Translations under genes and position numbers: made by a program
Shown: positions 18,008 through 28,183 of the stretch, piece by piece
Layout of the letters: each line of letters opens with the position of its first letter
Position numbering within the stretch: the first letter of the stretch is position 1
The notes under the pieces: generated by a model
What the model was told of the DNA's origin: nothing
Seen by the model: the letters and a program-made list of their open reading frames with translations, nothing else
The model's database searches: none
Origin: Lachnospiraceae bacterium
GTDB taxonomy: Bacteria > Bacillota_A > Clostridia > Lachnospirales > Lachnospiraceae
Length of the DNA stretch: 64,000 nucleotides
Direction of reading: 5' to 3'
Assembly: GCA_004556565.1 (NCBI GenBank)
Contig: SFGN01000002.1
Coordinates: forward strand, 65,874 to 129,873

Positions 18008-19975
18008 ATGAAAATCGAAAAGAATCCAAAACGGCTGGCGATTTATTTTTTCTTTGATAAAGAAGGTATTGTAGACCGGTATGTTCCTTATTTCCTTAAG
18101 GATTTAAAAAAGAACGTATCTGATCTGCTGATTGTATCAAACGGTGCTCCGACAAAAGAAGGTGAGCAGACTCTGAAGGAATACGGAGAGCTTTTTGTCA
18201 GGGATAATACCGGTTTTGATGTGTGGGCGTATAAAGAAGCCCTGGAGCATTATGGATGGGAAGCCCTGGAGCAGTATGATGAGGTGATCCTTCTTAATAG
18301 TACAATCATGGGTCCAGTCTTTCCGTTGAAGGAAACGTTTGACAGGATGGATGCCAGGGACGTGGACTTCTGGGGGATGACCATGTATTTCAGACAGGAC
18401 CGTGATTCTTCCGGATGCTGCTGTTACGGCTATATTCCGGATCATATCCAGTCCCATTTTATTGCCTGCCGGAAAAGCCTGGTGAAGAGCAGGGAGTTTC
18501 ATGAATACTGGGAGAATATGCCGATGATTCACAGCTACTGGGAATCGGTCGGAAAACATGAGATGGTTTTCACAAAGTATTTCGAAGATCTCGGATTTAA
18601 GAGTGCCCTGTCGGTCGATATGGAGGATCTGCGCGGGTTCAGCAGTTATCCGCTAATGATGTGTCCGACAAAGCTTATTACAGAGCGGCGGTGTCCGATT
18701 TTTAAGAGAAGGATGTTTTTTCACGAGCCGAAAGACTTTATGAGTCAGACGGCAGGGGAACAGACACGTCAGCTTTTCGATTTTCTGGAAACGGAAACCG
18801 ATTATGACACAGATTTTATATGGGAATCAATACTAAGCAGGTATAATCATGCAGATATCGTGAAAGATCTGAATCTGAATTTTGTGCTGTCGGAAAAGTA
18901 TTCCGATGTAAGAGGGTGTGAATCTGCGCTGCGGGATAATAAGACTGCACTGATTTTGTATCTGCAGTATGAAGAACTTTTTGAGCAGTCTTTTTCATAT
19001 GCATCTTCTATGCCGGAGCAGGCAGATGTTTATATCATAACGGATACTCCGGAAAAGAAAGCAAAAGCAGAAAAGGTATTCAAAGGACTGAGCTGTAATC
19101 GTCTGGAACTAAAAGTGATGCAGGAAGGCGGGGATGTGGCGGCCCTCCTGGTTGGGATGAAAGATGTGATCATGCAGTACAGTATTGCCTGTTTCGTACA
19201 GGATATGGAGAGCCGTGCAAGTTCGGTGATTCTGGGATATGAGAAGAGATGCTTCGGAAGTGTCCTGGCGGGCAAAGATTTTGTCAGAAATGTGATTCTG
19301 GCCTTTCACCGGAATCCGAGGCTTGGATTTCTTGCACCGCCTCCGCCGAATCACGGACCATATTTTACGAATATAGGTAATGAATGGAGAAATTATTACC
19401 CGAAGGTAAAAGAGTTAATGCAGGAGCTGGGAATCAATGTTCCTGTTTCTGAAGACAGGCCGCCGGTCTGCCCGCTGGAAACTGTATTCTGGTTCCGCCC
19501 GGAGGCATTGAAGCCGCTGTTTAGCAGACAGTGGAAAGCAAAAGAGTTTCAGATAGAAGCAGAATATGAAGAAAATATACTGGCCTGCGCGGTTGAACGG
19601 CTGTATCCCTTTGCTGTACAGCAGTCGGGATTCTATCCGGCTGTACTTATGTCTGACGAGACTGCACAGACAGAACTTGAAAACCTGAGTTTTTATGTCA
19701 GGGAATATAATACGATTCTTATGAATCATGGTATTGAGAATTATCATCAGTATATGTGTGAGACTCTGGACCGGACTGTGGCGGACGGATTGTCAGTACA
19801 GGAAATAAAATCTGAAATGCAGAGGGCTTTGGGCAGTGAGGAGTACCTGAAGAGGGAGCTGGAAGCTTTTAAAAAAGACAGAGAAGTGATAGAAAACATG
19901 TCCCTTGCCGGGATACTTAAATTCTGGCTCAGAAATCAACGAAACCGGATGAAAGCAGCACGCGAGAAAAAGTAG
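18008..19975 (+). CDS. Divergent RgpF paralogue lacking the conserved second-half motifs
   Basis: The 655-aa protein aligns end to end with the preceding RgpF and keeps the first-half blocks (NTGFDVWAYK, NSTIMGPVFP) and the NPRLGFLAPPPPNH segment. In the second half NRGRD has become QEGGD and HDKK has become QDME. These residues are well conserved in RgpF proteins, so the second catalytic unit is probably altered or dead while the first may still work. The C-terminal tail is a charged helix (about 595-655). GGGAGGAAG precedes the ATG. It has its own promoter and opens the downstream half of the locus. Confidence 0.87.
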   Translation: MKIEKNPKRLAIYFFFDKEGIVDRYVPYFLKDLKKNVSDLLIVSNGAPTKEGEQTLKEYGELFVRDNTGFDVWAYKEALEHYGWEALEQYDEVILLNSTIMGPVFPLKETFDRMDARDVDFWGMTMYFRQDRDSSGCCCYGYIPDHIQSHFIACRKSLVKSREFHEYWENMPMIHSYWESVGKHEMVFTKYFEDLGFKSALSVDMEDLRGFSSYPLMMCPTKLITERRCPIFKRRMFFHEPKDFMSQTAGEQTRQLFDFLETETDYDTDFIWESILSRYNHADIVKDLNLNFVLSEKYSDVRGCESALRDNKTALILYLQYEELFEQSFSYASSMPEQADVYIITDTPEKKAKAEKVFKGLSCNRLELKVMQEGGDVAALLVGMKDVIMQYSIACFVQDMESRASSVILGYEKRCFGSVLAGKDFVRNVILAFHRNPRLGFLAPPPPNHGPYFTNIGNEWRNYYPKVKELMQELGINVPVSEDRPPVCPLETVFWFRPEALKPLFSRQWKAKEFQIEAEYEENILACAVERLYPFAVQQSGFYPAVLMSDETAQTELENLSFYVREYNTILMNHGIENYHQYMCETLDRTVADGLSVQEIKSEMQRALGSEEYLKRELEAFKKDREVIENMSLAGILKFWLRNQRNRMKAAREKK

Positions 19976-20020
19976 CAAAAGAAATACCGGCATACTGCAA
20001 AAGAGAGTTAGGAGGCGCGA

Positions 20021-21133
20021 ATGGCAAAGAAAGTACTGGTATATGCATATCTTGAAGGGAATCTGGGGGATGACCTGATGGTCTGGATTCTTTGCAGAAG
20101 ATATCCCCATGTTCAGTTCCGGGTTCTGGCACATGAGTCTTATAAAACGACTTTCCGGGGACTGAAAAATCTGAAAGTGTATTCCTTTAATGACAGGCAG
20201 GTGGTCGTGTGGAATAAGGTCTTGAATGTTGTGAAGCATGGAAAAGAGGATTTTTTCAGGAGAATGGTAAGGAAAGCGGATGCAGTAGTCCATATCGGCG
20301 GTTCAGTATATACCCAGCACGAGAATTATCAGATGTCTTTCATGAGTGATTATGTTTTAAGAGATACAAGCAGACGGATGTATGTGTGCGGGGCGAATTT
20401 CGGGCCATATCGCGATGAAAGCTTCTATCAGAACTATTATAATCTTCTGGCAAGGTACGACGGGGTATGCTTCCGTGACAGATATTCATACGGATTATTT
20501 GAGGCTCTCCCGAATGTGCGTTATGCACCGGACGTCGTGTTCAATTACAGACCGTCCGCGTATATACAAAAAGGGGATGAAAAGAAGCAGGTTCTCATAT
20601 CAGCGATTCAGATGAAGAACCGGGGAGGTGCATTTGCAATCTGCGGGTATGCAGAGGACTACCGGAATTTTATGGCGGGAATTACGGAAAAGTATATTGA
20701 TTCCGGATACCGTGTGAAATTTGTATCCTTCTGTAAATCGCAGGGAGACCCGGAAGCGGCTGCTGAAATCATAGACTGTATCAGCCCGGGAAAAAGGACG
20801 ATGATTGAACAATATGTGTATGAAAATAACCCTGAAGAGGCAGTCAGTCTTTTTGACGAGTCAGAAATCGTAATCGGGACTCGTTTCCACAGCATTATAC
20901 TGGGATGGCTGAAGGATAAAAAAGTCCTGCCTGTCGTATATGATGCGAAAACACTTCATACTTTGGAGGATAATGGCTGTGGTTCTTATGTGACTCTGGA
21001 TCAGTTAAAAGGGGCGGATGTTGACCGTCTGGCAGGGCAGGCACAGCGGCTTCCCGCTGAGCTGAGGGAACAGCTTTTAAAAGATTCACAAAATCAGTTC
21101 GCAGACCTGGATGGGTTTTTAAACGAACTTTGA
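20021..21133 (+). CDS. Polysaccharide pyruvyl transferase family protein
   Basis: The 370-aa protein opens YAYLEGNLGDD, the family's N-terminal nucleotide-fold signature, and contains GGSVYTQ, GANFGPYRD and GTRFHSIILGW, the last with the conserved His near residue 292. Family members (CsaB-like and others) add ketal-pyruvate to sugars of wall polymers. Pyruvylated wall polysaccharide is the established ligand of many SLH domains, and six SLH proteins flank this locus, so a CsaB-type job is a strong inference. TAGGAGG sits 6 nt before the ATG; the gap to the upstream gene is 45 bp. Confidence 0.87.
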   Translation: MAKKVLVYAYLEGNLGDDLMVWILCRRYPHVQFRVLAHESYKTTFRGLKNLKVYSFNDRQVVVWNKVLNVVKHGKEDFFRRMVRKADAVVHIGGSVYTQHENYQMSFMSDYVLRDTSRRMYVCGANFGPYRDESFYQNYYNLLARYDGVCFRDRYSYGLFEALPNVRYAPDVVFNYRPSAYIQKGDEKKQVLISAIQMKNRGGAFAICGYAEDYRNFMAGITEKYIDSGYRVKFVSFCKSQGDPEAAAEIIDCISPGKRTMIEQYVYENNPEEAVSLFDESEIVIGTRFHSIILGWLKDKKVLPVVYDAKTLHTLEDNGCGSYVTLDQLKGADVDRLAGQAQRLPAELREQLLKDSQNQFADLDGFLNEL

Positions 21134-21196
21134 TTATAAGGATTGATAAAAAGAATACAAGTGAAAAACTGTTGGAAAAGGAGAATGTTAAGCGAT

Positions 21197-22417
21197 ATGA
21201 AGCAGCCGTTGGTCAGTATCGTAATGGTGAATTATAACCATGAGGATTTTATAGGGGAGTCCATAGAAAGTGTGATTGCCCAGACATATGAGAACTGGGA
21301 GCTGATCATTGTGGATGACGGCTCCACGGATTCTTCCCCGGAGATTATCAGAAAGTATGCGGCGCGTGAGCCCAGGATCAGACCGTGCCTGCAGGATCGT
21401 AACCGGCATATCTGTGCGGCAACGAATATTGGATTTGCCAATGTGACCGGAGAATTTGTGGCAAGGCTCGACAGTGATGATGTATGGTGTGCGCGTAAAC
21501 TGGAAAAACAGATTCAGTACATGAGGGAACATCCAGAAGGGGCACTTTGTTTTACAAAGCTGGATATTATAGACGGGAATGGGAAAATCGTGAATGAGTC
21601 ACAGGATGTGCTTTATCAGATTTACAACGGACGCGAGGACGGGAAAAAGGGATGGATACGGCATTTCTTCTTTTATGGGAATACGCTTATCCAGTCGACG
21701 CTTCTTATGAAACGGGAAGTGCTTGATGAGACCGGCGGTTTTAATCTTGCCTACATGCAGGGGCATGATTTTGATTTCTTTGTGAGGGCAATACTGAAAT
21801 ATGATTTCATTTTTCTGGAAGAACCGCTGGTTAAATACCGCAGGACGGAAGTGCAGAACAGTGCATGGAATGATGACAATAACCGCCGGTTTTTCAATGA
21901 ACATATGAATATCCGATATCATTTCTTTGATAACATGCCGGATGAAATGTTCAAAGAAATCTTTCGGGATGATTTCGTAAATCATGATTCTTCGACTCAT
22001 GAGGAGCTGCTGTGTGAGCAGGCGTTTCTCTTATGCAGATGCATCCATGAAAAGGAAAGTAACCCGGTGCTCGGGCTTAAGAAACTGGAGGAACTGATGC
22101 AAAATCCGGATATTGCAGACTTGCTTGAGAAGAAGTTCCATTATACGCCGAAGGATTATTATCAGCAGTCGGTAAGACCGTTGTTTGTTACGGATGCTAT
22201 TTTAGGAGAGCTGGAAAATCTGAGAAAACTTTGCCCGATGCTGAATGATCAGATCGTTGCCCTGCGAAGTGCGAACCAGGATATTTCCGGGCAGCTTCAG
22301 AGGCAGCAGGAGGAGATTACTAAGCTTCGGGAAACGATAAACCGGATGGAGCAGTCGAAGAGTTGGAAAATTACAAAACCTTTAAGAAATATTAAAAAAA
22401 CGTTGGATAAATGTTAA
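21197..22417 (+). CDS. GT2 family glycosyltransferase with C-terminal coiled coil
   Basis: The start is uncertain between ATG 21,185 and ATG 21,197. AAGGAG at 21,178 is too close to the first and 13 nt from the second; the second gives the usual MKQPLVSIVMVNYN opening. The GT-A domain spans residues 1-240 with VDDGSTD, DSDD (metal-binding) and GHDFDF. Residues about 340-390 form a coiled coil with heptads of L/I, ending in SWKITKPLRNIKK, a tail common in Firmicutes surface-glycan glycosyltransferases. It probably adds a side-chain or linkage sugar to the polymer. Its last codons overlap the -35 box of the rmlA promoter. Confidence 0.87.
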   Translation: MKQPLVSIVMVNYNHEDFIGESIESVIAQTYENWELIIVDDGSTDSSPEIIRKYAAREPRIRPCLQDRNRHICAATNIGFANVTGEFVARLDSDDVWCARKLEKQIQYMREHPEGALCFTKLDIIDGNGKIVNESQDVLYQIYNGREDGKKGWIRHFFFYGNTLIQSTLLMKREVLDETGGFNLAYMQGHDFDFFVRAILKYDFIFLEEPLVKYRRTEVQNSAWNDDNNRRFFNEHMNIRYHFFDNMPDEMFKEIFRDDFVNHDSSTHEELLCEQAFLLCRCIHEKESNPVLGLKKLEELMQNPDIADLLEKKFHYTPKDYYQQSVRPLFVTDAILGELENLRKLCPMLNDQIVALRSANQDISGQLQRQQEEITKLRETINRMEQSKSWKITKPLRNIKKTLDKC

Positions 22418-22431
22418 GTGTGTGCTATAAT
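22403..22431 (+). promoter_or_regulatory. Extended -10 promoter of rmlA
   Basis: TTGGAT (22,403-22,408), 17-bp spacer, TGC-TATAAT (22,426-22,431). The -35 box lies inside the 3' end of the upstream glycosyltransferase gene. It shares 13 identical bases with the promoter at 17,944. Confidence 0.68.
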
Positions 22432-22583
22432 CAATCGGAACATCGGGTTGCTGTATAAAGTCAGAAGGAAGTAAGAAAAAGACAGATAGCTGAAATAGCC
22501 GGTGTTTTGCAGATTCAGAATCAGAAACAAAAACAATCAGATAAACAGATTTAGAGAGGAATGTACCAGACAGGAGGTTATTT

Positions 22584-23453
<870 letters not shown>

Positions 23454-23468
23454 TAAGGAGACAGAAAA

Positions 23469-24014
23469 ATGGGAAAGATACAGGTTGAAACTTGTGAAAT
23501 TGAAGGATTGAAAGTGATTACTCCGGCGGTGTTCGGCGACGAACGCGGATATTTTATGGAGACATATAACTACAATGATTATAAAGCTGCCGGGATTGAC
23601 ATGGAATTTGTTCAGGACAATCAGTCCAGCTCGAAGAAGGGGGTTCTCCGGGGGCTGCATTTTCAGATCAACTATCCCCAGGATAAGCTTGTACGCGTTG
23701 TAAGCGGGGAAGTATTTGACGTGGCTGTGGATCTGCGAGAAGGTTCTGCCACATACGGTCAGTGGCACGGAGTTATTCTTTCTGCGGAGAATAAAAAACA
23801 GTTTTTTATTCCTAAAAATTTTGCACACGGATTCCTCGTGCTGTCAGATTCCGCAGAGTTTGCATATAAGTGTACGGATTTCTATCATCCGAACGATGAA
23901 GGCGGACTTGCATGGAATGACCCGGATATCGGAATTGACTGGCCGATTCCGGAAGGAATGGAACTGACGATTTCTGAGAAGGATCAGAAATGGAAAGGAA
24001 TTAAATCTTTATAA
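23469..24014 (+). CDS. rfbC: dTDP-4-dehydrorhamnose 3,5-epimerase
   Basis: The 181-aa cupin epimerase is of normal RmlC length. GVLRGLHFQ contains the catalytic His, VFDVAVDLR the strand with the catalytic-site Asp, and IPKNFAHGFLVLSD the conserved loop, with a Tyr-containing block (EFAYKCTDFYHP) after it. It catalyses the third step of dTDP-L-rhamnose synthesis. AAGGAG lies 7-8 nt upstream. Confidence 0.96.
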   Translation: MGKIQVETCEIEGLKVITPAVFGDERGYFMETYNYNDYKAAGIDMEFVQDNQSSSKKGVLRGLHFQINYPQDKLVRVVSGEVFDVAVDLREGSATYGQWHGVILSAENKKQFFIPKNFAHGFLVLSDSAEFAYKCTDFYHPNDEGGLAWNDPDIGIDWPIPEGMELTISEKDQKWKGIKSL

Positions 24015-24122
24015 ATGTCGGTAAAACTCAAGGCATGCGCCGGACGAGGCCGATGCTTTAGTGGGCAGGAAAGCTGCCGGCAAGATTTCTGTATTGAACT
24101 GAAAAATTGGAGGTAATGAAGA

Positions 24123-24899
24123 TTGTCGACTTATATACATAACTTTTTGGCATATAAGGAGCTGCTCAAAGAGTTGGTAAGAAGAGATATTAAAATCAAA
24201 TACAGACGCTCTTTTCTTGGAATCCTGTGGTCTGTACTGAATCCGCTGGGAATGATGATCATAATGACCATTGTTTTTTCCAGCGTGTTCCGCGCGAATA
24301 TCGAGAATTTCCCGGTATATCTTATGTGCGGGCAGGTGATTTTTAACTTTTACAATGAAGCCAGCAATATGGCAATGAGTTCAATTCTGGGAAATGCTTC
24401 TCTGATTAAAAAAGTATATGTCCCGAAGTACTTTTTCCCCATGTCCAAGGTTTGCTCATGCTGCGTAAACCTGCTTACTTCATTTATCGCATTGATGATA
24501 GTTGTTGTGGTGACGGGGACAAAAATCAGCTGGACGATTTTATTCTTTTTAATACCGATATTATATGTATTCGTCTTTTCGCTGGGCATGGGCCTTTTGT
24601 TGTCCGCACTGGTGGTTTCCTTCCGTGACCTGCAGCATCTGTACGGAATCCTGATTACCGGATGGCTGTATCTGACACCGATATTTTATCCGGTGGAGAT
24701 TCTTCCGGGATGGGTACGCACGATCGTGGAGCTGAACCCGCTGACAAATATTATCACGATTCTCAGAGGTATGGTCATGTACGGGACGCTTTCAGAGCCG
24801 ATGCTCCATATAAAATGTATCATCGCATGTATTCTGGCGATGGCGGCAGGTCTTTATGTATTCTATAAACAGCAGGATACATTTATATTAAAAGTATAA
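24123..24899 (+). CDS. Polysaccharide ABC exporter, permease (Wzm/TagG type)
   Basis: A TTG start is used: GGAGG lies 9 nt upstream, and the nearby ATG at 24,116 reads out of frame into a stop. The 258-aa protein has the ABC-2 layout: the cytoplasmic N-terminal RRDIKIKYRRSFLGILWSVLNPL signature of polysaccharide exporters, then six membrane helices with the LTPIFYPVEILP loop before the last pair. It forms the membrane channel of the exporter with the ATPase encoded next. Substrate: probably the undecaprenyl-linked rhamnan-type polymer built by this locus. Confidence 0.93.
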   Translation: MSTYIHNFLAYKELLKELVRRDIKIKYRRSFLGILWSVLNPLGMMIIMTIVFSSVFRANIENFPVYLMCGQVIFNFYNEASNMAMSSILGNASLIKKVYVPKYFFPMSKVCSCCVNLLTSFIALMIVVVVTGTKISWTILFFLIPILYVFVFSLGMGLLLSALVVSFRDLQHLYGILITGWLYLTPIFYPVEILPGWVRTIVELNPLTNIITILRGMVMYGTLSEPMLHIKCIIACILAMAAGLYVFYKQQDTFILKV

Positions 24900-24919
24900 T
24901 GGTATGGGAGGAAGATAAG

Positions 24920-25651
24920 ATGAGTGATACGATCATTAATGTAAATGATGTCTCGGTTATGTTCCGGCTGTACCGGGAACGGATGGACAGCCTGAAAGAG
25001 CTTGCAATAAAAAAGGTAAAAGGCCAGGTTGCCTATGATGAATTCTGGGCACTGAACCATATTGATTTTCAGGTCGGAAGAGGAGAGGCAGTCGGACTGG
25101 TGGGAAAGAACGGATCCGGCAAAAGCACTCTTCTCAAGACAATCGCAGGAGTATTAAAACCCACGCTTGGAAGCGTGACTATAAGCGGAACAGTTGCACC
25201 GATGATTGAGCTGGGTGCCGGGTTTGATATGGACCTGACCGCTACGGAAAATGTGTTTCTGAACGGTGCGATCCTGGGATATCCAAAAGAAATGCTGCAG
25301 GAAAATATGCAGAGAATTATTGATTTTTCCGAACTGGGTCAGTTTATGGATGTGCCGATCAAGAATTTTTCCTCCGGTATGTTTGCGAGGCTTGGATTTG
25401 CGGTGGCAACAATTTATACACCGGATATCCTTATTGTAGACGAGATTCTTTCTGTCGGAGACTGGCAGTTCCAGCAGAAATGTCAGAGAAGGATTCAGGA
25501 AATGCTGGAACAGGGGACAACATTGATGTTTGTCTCTCACAGTATGAGTCAGGTGAAGGAAGTGTGCAGCCGCGCAATCCTTCTTCATCATGGAAACCTG
25601 ATACTGGATGATGATGTGAATACAGTCTGCAGAGTGTATAACACTTTATAA
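24920..25651 (+). CDS. Polysaccharide ABC exporter, ATP-binding subunit (Wzt/TagH type)
   Basis: The ATG at 24,920 is preferred over one at 24,899 because GGGAGG is 8 nt upstream of it. The 243-aa ATPase has Walker A GKNGSGKS, the signature NFSSGMFARLGFA, Walker B ILIVDEILSVGD and the switch His in FVSHS. YDEFWALNHIDF and SGTVAPMIELGAGF are typical of polysaccharide-export ATPases. There is no C-terminal carbohydrate-binding domain of the long Wzt type, which suggests export not dependent on terminal-modification recognition. It is the last gene of the locus. Confidence 0.94.
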   Translation: MSDTIINVNDVSVMFRLYRERMDSLKELAIKKVKGQVAYDEFWALNHIDFQVGRGEAVGLVGKNGSGKSTLLKTIAGVLKPTLGSVTISGTVAPMIELGAGFDMDLTATENVFLNGAILGYPKEMLQENMQRIIDFSELGQFMDVPIKNFSSGMFARLGFAVATIYTPDILIVDEILSVGDWQFQQKCQRRIQEMLEQGTTLMFVSHSMSQVKEVCSRAILLHHGNLILDDDVNTVCRVYNTL

Positions 25652-25658
25652 TATATAA

Positions 25659-25823
25659 GTAACAGTACAGCACGCGCCATTCGCAAAACGCAGCTCCGGT
25701 GCTTCCTCGTTGCTTCGCAGCTGTTTTTGCTTTTTTTTCGGGCGCTAAGCGCATAATCGAAGCGGCGTGCTCTTTCATGCAAGCATGATTCGCACACCTT
25801 TTTGATTATGGCTGAACTGTTAC
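25659..25823 (+). mobile_element. MITE-like repeat, copy A (subfamily 1)
   Basis: 165 bp from GTAACAGTACAGC to GCTGAACTGTTAC, flanked on both sides by the perfect 8-bp direct repeat ATATATAA. The interior holds GCCATTCGCAAAACGC and the palindrome CATGCAAGCATG shared by all copies. It has no coding capacity of its own. Confidence 0.85.
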
Positions 25824-25842
25824 ATATATAATATGTTTTATG

Positions 25843-25881
25843 TAGGCACACGTCATGTGTGCCTGTTTTACTTTTTTTTTA
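25843..25881 (+). terminator. Intrinsic terminator before glucosaminidase gene
   Basis: AGGCACAC/GTGTGCCT stem followed by GTTTTACTTTTTTTTT. It closes the polysaccharide locus downstream of the inserted repeat. Confidence 0.85.
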
Positions 25882-25915
25882 CGGGAACGCAGCTTTTAAT
25901 GGAAATTTTTGGCAG

Positions 25916-25944
25916 TTGCATCAATTGCAAATAATCTGTATAAT
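25916..25944 (+). promoter_or_regulatory. SigA-type promoter of glucosaminidase gene
   Basis: TTGCAT (25,916-25,921), 17-bp spacer, perfect TATAAT (25,939-25,944). Confidence 0.75.
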
Positions 25945-26003
25945 GCAGTGTATGTACGGCAAAGTATTAATAGAAGTCTTCCGTAAGAGAGGAGCAAATG
26001 TAT

Positions 26004-28103
26004 ATGAGAATAAACAGAGTGCTGGGAACAGTCCTACTGACGGGAATAAGTGTTCTGGGCATATCAGTGTTTTCGGCGGCAGGAATTGTCAATGCATCGG
26101 ACAGTTATAGCAAAATATCCGAAAATGCAGAGGCAGAAAGCATTGCCGCTCAGACATTTACCACTATGGATGAAGATGGTAAGATTTATGAGATAGAACC
26201 AGAAGTTGGATTAGTAGAAGAAACTGTTTCACCGTTTTCAGATTCGGAGAATGAAGCAAAAGTTGTTAATTTTAATACAAAAGGAAATGCAACCACGGGA
26301 TACATAATAGAAGGTATGACAAGTGGATCGGGCGGGCAGGTGAACGGATATACCAATGGGGCATATGGAGCAGACGCGGCTTATCTGGGCATGGTAGGTG
26401 ACCATGTAAGATTCATGCTTTCCGGTGTCATCGGGCTTGTGCCGGAGAGTGATGTGCAGGTACTTAATGTAAGTGATGTGAAAACATTGAGCTGTTATGA
26501 GGTATCAGGAAACTGGCTGATACACCGGCTGTGTTATAATCTGAATTCCTCAGGCCATGCAGGAAGCCTGAAAACAGGTCCTGCGCCGGCTTATCTGAAA
26601 AAGAACGTTACATATTATAGTTATGACGGACACTATTTTTATACGGATTATAAAGTGATGCTGGAAGATTATGCAGCATGCAGGAGAAGCAATTCGGTTA
26701 ATCCGGATGATCCGTATTACAATTATTTCCAGTATCTTCCGCTGAGAAGTGCTTCACGATATTCCGGAGTACAGTTAAGCGAAACAATTGAAGAGACGAT
26801 TCGTTATTATTTTGAATCAGATCCGAATACATATCTGAATTCCAAAATGAACGGGATCGGCGATACAATGACAGCAGCACAGGATAATTATGGAGTCAAC
26901 GCCTTGCTGATGGCAGGGATTGCCGCCAATGAGAGCGGATGGGGAACAAGCAGTATCTGTCAGAATAAAAATAACCTGTTTGGATTAAATGCCGTTGATT
27001 CTTCTCCGGGGCAAAGTGCCAGTTATTTTGAGAGTACCCGGCAGTGCGTACAGGAATTTGCTTCCCACTGGATGTCCAAAGGGTATTTGAACCCGGAAGA
27101 TGACCGTTATTTCGGTGGATTTCTCGGAAATAAGGGAAGCGGCATCAATGTGAAATATGCGTCTGATCCCTACTGGGGAGAAAAAGCGGCTAACATTGCA
27201 TGGAATCTGGATGAACGGGCGGGGGATTTTGATCAGTATGCCGAGGTGCTCGCTATAAAAGACATTTTCCCGGGGAAAAATACTGATTTGTCTATATATG
27301 CAAAGGGGGATAAAACGTCAGCAGTCTTATATATGACAGGAAGCCAGAGCTGCAGTTCTTATATGCTTCTGGAAAGCAGTGCAGTGAATGGATTTTATAA
27401 AGTCCAGACAGACGGAATTATCAATGAAGACAGGACCGGGCTTGCCGATATCAAGAATGGCGAAGGTATTTATAACAGCAGAACGATGTACGGATATATG
27501 GAAGAATCGGGGCTTACAGTAGTAAGCCGGGGAAGGACACCGGTAAATATCAATAGTTTTCTTGATATATCAGAAAGCGACTGGTATTTTCCATATGTGC
27601 AGTATGTTTTTGAACATGGAATCATGACCGGAATGGATATCAGGACATTCGGGGTTATGAATACAATGAAACGTGCACAGTTTGCGACGATCATGTACAG
27701 AATAGATGGTTCTCCCGAAGTAGAATATAAAGCCTGTTTTCCGGATGTTCCGGAAGGTTCGTTTTATACGTCTGCTGCGATCTGGGCGAATGAGAACAAT
27801 GTCATGACCGGTTATGCAAATGGCATGTTCGGGGGAAACGATTCGATAAACCGTGAGCAGATTGCTACGATTCTTTATCGTTATGCACAAATGAAGGGAT
27901 ACGATACATCAGCTAAGTCAGATATTTCTGAATATCCGGATGCTTCTGCCGTGAATGAATTTGCAAAAGAGGCAATGCAGTGGGCTGTGGCAGAGAAGTT
28001 GATCCAGGGGGATCAAGGATATTTAAATCCTCAGGGAGAGGCAAGCCGTGTGCATTGTGCGACGATGGTTACAAGGTTCATGCAGAGATACGTAGGGGAT
28101 TAA
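26004..28103 (+). CDS. SLH-anchored N-acetylglucosaminidase (autolysin)
   Basis: The ATG at 26,004 is favoured over 25,998 because AGAGGAG is 9 rather than 3 nt away. The 699-aa protein has a signal peptide (to about residue 31), an unassigned region with an SH3-like segment, a glucosaminidase (PF01832-type) domain at about 285-415 with the catalytic Glu near residue 310 in AANESGWG and the NNLFGLNA motif, a further linker, and three SLH domains (about 525-699). It should cleave peptidoglycan glycan strands at the cell surface. It is the first of four consecutive SLH-protein genes, three of them hydrolases. Confidence 0.88.
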   Translation: MRINRVLGTVLLTGISVLGISVFSAAGIVNASDSYSKISENAEAESIAAQTFTTMDEDGKIYEIEPEVGLVEETVSPFSDSENEAKVVNFNTKGNATTGYIIEGMTSGSGGQVNGYTNGAYGADAAYLGMVGDHVRFMLSGVIGLVPESDVQVLNVSDVKTLSCYEVSGNWLIHRLCYNLNSSGHAGSLKTGPAPAYLKKNVTYYSYDGHYFYTDYKVMLEDYAACRRSNSVNPDDPYYNYFQYLPLRSASRYSGVQLSETIEETIRYYFESDPNTYLNSKMNGIGDTMTAAQDNYGVNALLMAGIAANESGWGTSSICQNKNNLFGLNAVDSSPGQSASYFESTRQCVQEFASHWMSKGYLNPEDDRYFGGFLGNKGSGINVKYASDPYWGEKAANIAWNLDERAGDFDQYAEVLAIKDIFPGKNTDLSIYAKGDKTSAVLYMTGSQSCSSYMLLESSAVNGFYKVQTDGIINEDRTGLADIKNGEGIYNSRTMYGYMEESGLTVVSRGRTPVNINSFLDISESDWYFPYVQYVFEHGIMTGMDIRTFGVMNTMKRAQFATIMYRIDGSPEVEYKACFPDVPEGSFYTSAAIWANENNVMTGYANGMFGGNDSINREQIATILYRYAQMKGYDTSAKSDISEYPDASAVNEFAKEAMQWAVAEKLIQGDQGYLNPQGEASRVHCATMVTRFMQRYVGD

Positions 28104-28183
28104 GCCGGCATGGCAGCCGAAAATTTACGGCAGCCGGATTAGTTTTAACCAGTGGATTATTTTGATAACAGGAGGAGATTATC

